Source: Rheinheimera lutimaris
GTDB lineage: Bacteria; Pseudomonadota; Gammaproteobacteria; Enterobacterales; Alteromonadaceae
Assembly (NCBI RefSeq): GCF_013283795.1
Contig: NZ_JABSOD010000001.1
Location: 128,009-192,008 of the forward strand
Reading direction: 5' to 3'
DNA length: 64,000 nt
Positions within the stretch are counted from its first letter, which is position 1, and each line of letters opens with the position of its first letter. The notes below the pieces were generated by a model, which saw only the letters and a list, made by a program, of their open reading frames with translations, had not been told where the DNA came from and did no database searches. This document shows, in pieces, positions 58,346 through 64,000 of this stretch. Both the position numbers and the translations under genes were made by a program.

Positions 58346-58371
58346 AGCGCCGCAGTAATGTCTGCGGCGCT
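58346..58371 (-). terminator. Hairpin after pilQ
   Basis: A perfect ten-base stem AGCGCCGCAG/CTGCGGCGCT with a six-base loop, 13 bases after the pilQ stop. The T-run is weak, so it may end or only trim the pil message before aroK. Confidence 0.55.
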
Positions 58372-58383
58372 GACAAAAACAGA

Positions 58384-60450
58384 TTACAGACCGTCGGTAA
58401 TGATTTTCGGTGTAACGAAAATCAGCAATTCGTTCTTTTCGTTTATCTCACGGGTTGATCTAAACAAGACGCCCAAATAAGGAATATCGCCAAATAACGG
58501 TACTTTGTTTACAGTAGACAAGATTTGCTGTTGATAAATACCACCTAACACAATGGTTTCGCCATTATCAACCAATACCTGAGTTTGTATTTGCTGCGTA
58601 TCTATAGCTGTTGCCGGACCCGTCGGCGTTTGTACTGTTTCACCACGGGTGTTTTGCGTAATTACCAGATCAAGAATAATCTTATTATCAGGTGTAATTT
58701 GCGGTGTAACAGTAAGGCTTAACACTGCCTTTTTAAACTCTACCGTAGTGGCGCCACTGGACGCAGCCTGCACATAAGGTATTTCTACACCTTGCTCGAT
58801 ACGCGCTTCTTTCTGGTTTGCTGTAGTAATGCGCGGGCTGGCAATGATTTCGCCTTTGTTTTCCTGCTCCAGCGCAGACAACTCCAGATCTAACAGGGTA
58901 CCGTCAGCTAAGCGCGCAATATGGAAAGCGATACTACCTGCCGGATTGCTGGCCGGTAAATTAACGTTCCAGCGATCATCTAATGATGGAATGCTGCCGT
59001 TGGCGATAGTATTGGCGCCACCGGCAGAGCCTGAGGTACCTTGATTAGAACTGCTGCTGCTTTGTTGGTCACTGAAACCCCAACGAATACCCAACTCATC
59101 AGTAACACTATCGCGTACTGTAACCATACGTGATTCGATTAAGACCTGACGTACCGGTATATCCAAACGCTCAACAAGCTTACGCACACTTTCAATGTTG
59201 ACTGCAGTATCTTTTATCAAAATAGTATTAGTGCGCTCATCAACGTTAACGGAGCCACGTGAAGACAGCAACGTAGCGTCTTTATTACTTAGCAAGCCGG
59301 CGATATCGGCAGCCTTAGCATAGTTAATTGACAAAAAGTCTGAATACAACGGCTCTAAGTCTGCAACAGTTTGTTTGGCTTCCAACTCACGGGCTTCGCG
59401 AGCTGCCAATTCATCTGTCGGCGCAACCATCAGAATATTACCTTCCATGCGCTTATCCAAACCTTTAACACGCAGCACTATGTCCAGTGCCTGGTCCCAT
59501 GGCGTGCCATCTAAACGCAAAGTAATATTACCGGTGACAGAGTCACTGGTCACCAGGTTAAAGCCGTTATAGTCGGCAATAATCTGCAACACTGTGCGCA
59601 CGGCGATATCCTGGAAATTAAGTGATATAGCACGGCCTTTATATTCTTTACCGCCGCCCAAAATACTGCGGTTAGTGGTATCACGTTCAACATTCAGCGT
59701 GAAAATATTATCGATTTGCTGATAAGTGAAAGTAAATTCTGCCGTAGTATCAATGACCAAACGGGTTGATGAGCCATCTTTAAAGGTTTCAATGCCTTTG
59801 ACGATGGTGCCGAAATCAACCACATCCAGTTGATAGAGTAATTCTTCTAATATATCGGTATTGTGAAACTCAACTTCGAGTTTACCCAAGCGCTCTGCAA
59901 CATCTACCGCAGCCGTATTATCGCGCAGGAAAATCAGGACCCGGCCTTCACCTTTGTCACCTCGACGGAAATCTATTGCATTAACACGGTTGATGTAGGT
60001 TGGCTTAACATCTGCAGCCTGACCGATCTGATCAGCTGTCGGGTTATCTGAAATGTGAATATAAAATACATTACCCTTTACCCGCGTACGGTATATTTTC
60101 AGATAATCCAGGTAAATCACTGTTCTGAAACCATCATCGACAAACTCAGAGGTCACGCGCTTCACGCCTGCTTTATCTATCAGCACTTCTTTCAGTTTTT
60201 CTTCGTAATCAGATTCGTCGAAAAATAACTCTATTCGTGCCGGTTCGTTAAACACCTGGATGCTGGGGTCAGCATAGAGTTCTTCATCGAAGATAAACTC
60301 GATTTCTGTCTCACCGGTTAACAGAGGGTTATACCGTACATCATATAACAGCGGCACAGCAGCCGCCGGCAATGAAAGTAGCATAAAGGCTGCAAAGCAC
60401 AGTAAAGTGCGCTGGATTGTGCCAGACATTGTTTTGATTATTTTATCCAT
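58384..60450 (-). CDS. pilQ: Type IV pilus secretin PilQ
   Basis: Outer-membrane ring through which the pilus passes. 688 residues: signal peptide (about 1-31, or 1-24 if the ATG at 60429 is used), an AMIN domain that binds peptidoglycan (about 40-150), an N0 domain (DIAVRTVLQIIADYNGFNLV), N1 repeats (about 355-430 with NERT-like DERTNTILIKD), and the secretin core with VPLFGDIPYLGVLFRST near the end. A Ser/Gly-rich segment (about 465-490) interrupts the core. It is last in the pilMNOPQ operon. Confidence 0.95.
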   Translation of the reverse strand: MDKIIKTMSGTIQRTLLCFAAFMLLSLPAAAVPLLYDVRYNPLLTGETEIEFIFDEELYADPSIQVFNEPARIELFFDESDYEEKLKEVLIDKAGVKRVTSEFVDDGFRTVIYLDYLKIYRTRVKGNVFYIHISDNPTADQIGQAADVKPTYINRVNAIDFRRGDKGEGRVLIFLRDNTAAVDVAERLGKLEVEFHNTDILEELLYQLDVVDFGTIVKGIETFKDGSSTRLVIDTTAEFTFTYQQIDNIFTLNVERDTTNRSILGGGKEYKGRAISLNFQDIAVRTVLQIIADYNGFNLVTSDSVTGNITLRLDGTPWDQALDIVLRVKGLDKRMEGNILMVAPTDELAAREARELEAKQTVADLEPLYSDFLSINYAKAADIAGLLSNKDATLLSSRGSVNVDERTNTILIKDTAVNIESVRKLVERLDIPVRQVLIESRMVTVRDSVTDELGIRWGFSDQQSSSSSNQGTSGSAGGANTIANGSIPSLDDRWNVNLPASNPAGSIAFHIARLADGTLLDLELSALEQENKGEIIASPRITTANQKEARIEQGVEIPYVQAASSGATTVEFKKAVLSLTVTPQITPDNKIILDLVITQNTRGETVQTPTGPATAIDTQQIQTQVLVDNGETIVLGGIYQQQILSTVNKVPLFGDIPYLGVLFRSTREINEKNELLIFVTPKIITDGL

Positions 60451-60468
60451 GATTTACTCGCATACCTG

Positions 60469-61005
60469 TCAATTACTTGCTACTGCTGACGCATCAGCCA
60501 TTTGCAACATGGTCGTCCGTTCTTTCCAGCAACCGGCACCATCGGGAATAAGCTCAAGCAACTCTATATGAGTCGGCTCAACATTTATCACGCGCCCATG
60601 AAACAATCCTACATGGTTGCTCAGGGTTACTTTATGCAGGGTTTTATCAGATGCCTCAATTAATGCCCAGATATTACCTATATCGCCCAAAGTACCGCGC
60701 ATCTTTAAATTATCCAGCGCATACTTTTCCAAAGGTTCTTTTCTGCGCCGCGGGTCAGGATGCAAACAGTCCTGTACCTGCAGAAATTTATCCTGAATCG
60801 CTTCAGGTCTTGGCGCAGAAAAAGGACTGCGAGCATCCTGAGACCGGTAAGCTATATGCACAAACTCCTGCACTTCCGGCAATGGTTCTACTCTGGCACG
60901 GGTATTGGCTTTAACTTCAGCGATATGGTTCTGCACTTCGCTTAAGTCATCAAAGCAACCAGTCATTAGCAAGGTCAAGGCAACTATTGATAAACGCTTG
61001 ATCAT
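60469..61005 (-). CDS. pilP: Type IV pilus assembly lipoprotein PilP
   Basis: Inner-membrane lipoprotein (lipobox LMTGC, Cys17) that links PilN/PilO to the secretin PilQ. 178 residues, with RSPFSAPRPE and the C-terminal beta domain (LRGTLGDIGN-like MRGTLGDIGNIWALI). The ATG overlaps the pilO stop by four bases. Confidence 0.93.
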   Translation of the reverse strand: MIKRLSIVALTLLMTGCFDDLSEVQNHIAEVKANTRARVEPLPEVQEFVHIAYRSQDARSPFSAPRPEAIQDKFLQVQDCLHPDPRRRKEPLEKYALDNLKMRGTLGDIGNIWALIEASDKTLHKVTLSNHVGLFHGRVINVEPTHIELLELIPDGAGCWKERTTMLQMADASAVASN

Positions 61006-61601
61006 GGCTGAACCTCCTTATAACGGTAGGTTTTTGCCACTACATTAAAACGCAGACGTTCATCTTTTTCTGTTTGGATAGAGAAGTCGTGCAAACTGAC
61101 AATACGTGGTAATTTGGCGACTTCACTGACAAAGTTACCAAACTGATGATAATCACCAATTACCTCAATTTTAATCGGCAGTTCGGTGTAGAACTCTTTC
61201 TCAATCTCCGGCTCCCAGTTAATACGAATAAAGATTAAGCCGCTTGTGGTGCCCACATAAGTAATATCGTCCAGCAAACCGGGGGTTTCATGCGTGGTAG
61301 GCAACTGTTTCAGCAAGAAAGAGAAGGTTTGTTCCATTTCAAGCATCTGCTGTTTGTACAAGTCGAGGTTAACTGCAGCAGCATACTTGGTTCGGTAAAT
61401 CTGACGCAATTCGACTTCTTTATTTTGCGCAGCAGCCAGCTCATCAAGCTTACTGTCAACCAATAAGAAATAACTTAGCACCGACACCAAAACCGCCAGA
61501 ATTACTGCAAAAACGAATTTGGCAGCAACAGGCCACGACCCCATATTTTCTAAATCGAGGTCATTAATGTCGATTTCGGACAGGTTAATATTCAGGCTCA
61601 T
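61002..61601 (-). CDS. pilO: Type IV pilus inner-membrane protein PilO
   Basis: Bitopic alignment-complex protein that dimerises with PilN. 199 residues: short cytoplasmic N-terminus, one membrane segment (about 27-48), a coiled coil and a ferredoxin-like periplasmic domain with LLKQLPTTHETPGLLDDIT and YHQFGNFVSEVAKLPRIVSLHDF (at about 93-155). It overlaps pilN and pilP by four bases each. Confidence 0.93.
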   Translation of the reverse strand: MSLNINLSEIDINDLDLENMGSWPVAAKFVFAVILAVLVSVLSYFLLVDSKLDELAAAQNKEVELRQIYRTKYAAAVNLDLYKQQMLEMEQTFSFLLKQLPTTHETPGLLDDITYVGTTSGLIFIRINWEPEIEKEFYTELPIKIEVIGDYHQFGNFVSEVAKLPRIVSLHDFSIQTEKDERLRFNVVAKTYRYKEVQP

Positions 61602-62200
61602 TTAGCGCCTCCGTTACCAGGCTTGCCGGTCGCCGGAGTGTTACTGCTCTGCACATCTTCATAGCCTTTTACCGTCAAATGCATTTTAAAATTGCTCAGC
61701 AAACTGACCGAGTCCTTACCGGCTTCGATAAATTCCAGATAAGGCGACGACAACAAGTCAGAGTCTTCTGCTTCACGTAGCATGTTGGATAAGCGGTTAT
61801 TCGACTCGCTTTTGCCAATCAGCAACAGCGAAGTACCTTTCTTTTCTAACTGAGTAAGATAAACACCAGCCGGCACGGCACTGGCAATTTCATCCATAAT
61901 TTGTGTGCCTAAATTACGACTGCCCTGCAACTGCGAGATCAATGACATACGCTGTTGTAAACTTTTTTTGGTATCGTTCAGGTTGCGTATTTCAGCTATT
62001 CGCTGATCTAACACTTTGATTTCATTTTCTAAAAAACGATTTCGCTGCGTTTGGCCATCAATTCTGGCGCTATAAACCATATTAATCAGAAACACGAGAA
62101 GAAAGCTAAACATCGCAGTAGCAGTTAATACAGTAAGATATTGTTTTTGCCGTTCTTTTCGCGCTGCATCGCGCCACGGCAACAGGTTTATATATGCCAT
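61598..62200 (-). CDS. pilN: Type IV pilus inner-membrane protein PilN
   Basis: Bitopic protein of 200 residues. The conserved cytoplasmic start INLLPWRDAARKERQ, which docks into PilM, is at residues 4-18. One membrane segment (about 24-44), a coiled coil and the periplasmic domain with IASAVPAGVYLTQLEKKG follow. Its start lies within the last codons of pilM (13-base overlap). Confidence 0.95.
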   Translation of the reverse strand: MAYINLLPWRDAARKERQKQYLTVLTATAMFSFLLVFLINMVYSARIDGQTQRNRFLENEIKVLDQRIAEIRNLNDTKKSLQQRMSLISQLQGSRNLGTQIMDEIASAVPAGVYLTQLEKKGTSLLLIGKSESNNRLSNMLREAEDSDLLSSPYLEFIEAGKDSVSLLSNFKMHLTVKGYEDVQSSNTPATGKPGNGGAK

Positions 62201-63267
62201 GACGAAAAGCTCCTTAACGCCAAACCGCTGGCAACCATTAATTGTGACGCGTGACGGTTTAACTGCTCACGGTCAACTGACGTAGCGACTTCCATTGACT
62301 TAAATGGATTTGCAACCACAGTATGAATACCCAGCTCATCAATCAACAGCTTATCAATGCCGTCAATTAACGCAGTACCACCAGAGATAATCAGGTAGTC
62401 AACCGCATCTTTACCACTGCTGGTTAGATACATTTGTATACCACGGCGTACTTGCTGCAATAGCATCGTCTGAAACGGTGCCAACACCTCAAAAGTATAG
62501 TTAGGCGGCAAATCGCCCGTTACCTTGGCTAACTCAGCTTCTTCATAACTCTTATTGTAATAAGACAGAATACTGCGGGTGTATTGATCACCGCCAAAAA
62601 CCTGGTCCCGTGTATACAGCGTTTTGCCATTCTCGATAATGCTGAGCAATGTCATTGTTGCACCGATATCGACCATCGCAACAACTTTTTTCGCAGCGTC
62701 ATCCGGCAATTGCTTCAAACACAGCTCAGCAGCACGACTAAGCGAATAGCTCTCTATATCGACGACTTTGGCATTAAAGCCTCCGTTGTCCAAAGCTGCT
62801 ACGCGGGCTTCGATACTTTCGGTGCGTGCCGCGCTAAGCAGGACGTTAACCTTGGAGGGGTCTGACTCGTTAACATCGAGTTTCTCGAAATCAAGACTGA
62901 CTTCATTTAACGGATAAGGAATAAGGGTATCGGCTTCAACTTCTATCTGACTTTCAAGTTCAGCATCAGTTAAGGACACATCCATAAAGATCACTTTACT
63001 GATAACAGTCGATCCGGATACAGCAGTGGCGGCAAATTTTACTGAGCGCGGGATCTTTTTACGGATCTTGCTCAACACATTCCCCACGGCTTCTATATCC
63101 TGGATCTCTCGATCAGCCATAGCACCTTTTATCATTGGCTCAACGGCAAATGCTTCTACTTTACACACGCCGTTGTGTTGACTTAACAACACAGCCTTGA
63201 CGGAGTGCGCACCGACATCGATGCCCACCATCATCGGTGTTTGTTTACTGAACAGGCGATTTATCAT
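62188..63267 (-). CDS. pilM: Type IV pilus assembly protein PilM
   Basis: Cytoplasmic actin-like ATPase-fold protein of 359 residues that binds the PilN tail. Present are VGIDVGAHSVKAVLLS, the MVDIGATMTLLSI phosphate loop and the ISGGTALIDGIDKLL adenosine motif. AGGA precedes the ATG. It heads the leftward pilMNOPQ operon and is divergent from mrcA, the usual arrangement in gammaproteobacteria. Confidence 0.96.
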   Translation of the reverse strand: MINRLFSKQTPMMVGIDVGAHSVKAVLLSQHNGVCKVEAFAVEPMIKGAMADREIQDIEAVGNVLSKIRKKIPRSVKFAATAVSGSTVISKVIFMDVSLTDAELESQIEVEADTLIPYPLNEVSLDFEKLDVNESDPSKVNVLLSAARTESIEARVAALDNGGFNAKVVDIESYSLSRAAELCLKQLPDDAAKKVVAMVDIGATMTLLSIIENGKTLYTRDQVFGGDQYTRSILSYYNKSYEEAELAKVTGDLPPNYTFEVLAPFQTMLLQQVRRGIQMYLTSSGKDAVDYLIISGGTALIDGIDKLLIDELGIHTVVANPFKSMEVATSVDREQLNRHASQLMVASGLALRSFSSWHI

Positions 63268-63417
63268 AGCTTCCTGCGGCCAATTTATAGTTATGATTAT
63301 TGTCTCATTGTTAGCTCAGTCGCTAATTTTTGGCAAGAAAAAGCGTTTAATCTAAAGCTAATAAATATATACTAGCAGCGTTGTAACGGAATTGGGAGTA
63401 AAAATTGGGGCTATTCA
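63268..63417. promoter_or_regulatory. Divergent promoter region pilM/mrcA
   Basis: 150 bases. Leftward, TTGCCA (complement of 63331-63336) could serve pilM with a weak TAACAA box 17 bases on. Rightward, TATACT at 63368-63373 is a reasonable -10 for mrcA but no good -35 is seen. Confidence 0.4.
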
Positions 63418-64000
63418 GTGTCTTGGGTTAAAAAACTTTTAATTCTCAGTCTGAGCATGATCCTGTTTGGTATCATGACGATCGCAGGGATCTATTTCTA
63501 TCTCAAAGACGATCTTCCTGACGTCACTACCTTGTCAGACGTCAGGTTGCAGACTCCGATGCAGGTGTTTACCGCTGACGGTGAACTTATTTCGCAATTT
63601 GGAGAAAAGCGCCGTATTCCGCTAAAACTGGAAGAAATGCCTCCTTTGTTAGTACAAGCATTTCTGGCAGTTGAAGATACAAGGTTTTACGAGCATCCGG
63701 GTATAGATATTATCGGCATTTTTCGCGCTGTCACAGTCGTGGCCTCTTCCGGTGACTTCAGTCAGGGTGCCAGTACTATTACGCAGCAACTGGCACGTAA
63801 TTTTTTCTTAAGCCGTGAAAAGAAAATAGCCAGAAAAGTCAAAGAGATATTTCTTGCCTTTCATATCGAGCAGCTGTTAAGCAAAGATCAGATCTTAGAG
63901 CTTTATCTGAACAAGATAGAACTGGGACAACGGTCTTTTGGTGTTGGCGCCGCCGCTCAGGTGTACTTTGGTAAAACTGTGCATGAGCTGACAGTAGACG
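63418..64000 (+). CDS. mrcA: Penicillin-binding protein 1A (5' part, cut by window)
   Basis: Class A bifunctional peptidoglycan transglycosylase/transpeptidase; about 194 residues of an expected 800-850 are visible. One N-terminal membrane anchor (about 6-26), then the transglycosylase domain with catalytic Glu in AVEDTRFYEHPGID, GASTITQQLARN and LELYLNKIELGQ. The GTG at 63418 is chosen: GGGG is seven bases upstream and no in-frame ATG precedes the membrane segment. Confidence 0.93.
   Translation, partial: MSWVKKLLILSLSMILFGIMTIAGIYFYLKDDLPDVTTLSDVRLQTPMQVFTADGELISQFGEKRRIPLKLEEMPPLLVQAFLAVEDTRFYEHPGIDIIGIFRAVTVVASSGDFSQGASTITQQLARNFFLSREKKIARKVKEIFLAFHIEQLLSKDQILELYLNKIELGQRSFGVGAAAQVYFGKTVHELTVD

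Overview
The window reads as a contiguous piece of a gammaproteobacterial chromosome, most likely an Alteromonadales-type aquatic organism close to Rheinheimera, Alishewanella or Arsukibacterium. This is inferred from the set of small family-level proteins (DUF3802, DUF2333, TIGR04219-like, TIGR03899-like and DUF2970-like), the orders pilMNOPQ-aroK-aroB-damX-dam and gpmM-envC-yibQ, and the many TonB-type and GH43 genes. I saw no rRNA, tRNA, insertion sequence, prophage or CRISPR array. Coding density is high and only one gap exceeds 300 bases.

Left part (1-23.5 kb) is housekeeping and signalling. A leftward operon holds a membrane rhodanese, grxC, secB and gpsA (cut by the window edge), back to back with rightward gpmM-envC-yibQ. 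Then come a REC-DUF3369-GGDEF-EAL response regulator, a TIGR03899-like protein, a hybrid-kinase-like protein that has lost its kinase residues, a three-gene operon (copper chaperone, DUF2333, outer-membrane barrel), a run of very small membrane or periplasmic genes around a PspC-like protein, dusA, speD, an OsmC-like protein, DUF3802, the arginine succinyltransferase genes astC-astA-astD, an HDOD protein and pabA.

Middle part (23.7-51 kb) is an accessory arabinan/L-arabinose utilisation locus. It contains a TonB-dependent receptor, an endo-arabinanase, several GH43 arabinofuranosidase-like enzymes with different predicted locations, a GH127-type beta-L-arabinofuranosidase, a GPH-type symporter and a four-gene furanose-type ABC transporter (like YtfQ-YtfR-YtfT-YjfF). 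It also carries a full non-phosphorylating L-arabinose route: mutarotase, dehydrogenase, lactonase, L-arabonate dehydratase, AraD1/GguC-type 2-keto-3-deoxy-arabonate dehydratase and 2-oxoglutarate semialdehyde dehydrogenase. No araA, araB or phosphorylating araD is present in the window. A GntR/FadR-type regulator closes the locus. The same AT-rich 15-base motif (consensus AGTAATACAATAATA) occurs in front of the regulator and of four other transcription units, with weaker copies at the TonB receptor promoter, so it is a candidate operator for the whole locus. One endo-arabinanase-like gene is broken by an internal deletion and frameshift.

Right part (51-64 kb) returns to core genes: trpS, rpe, a TorF-like porin, two small membrane-protein genes, dam, damX, aroB, aroK and pilQPONM (all leftward from dam on), then divergent mrcA, cut by the right edge.
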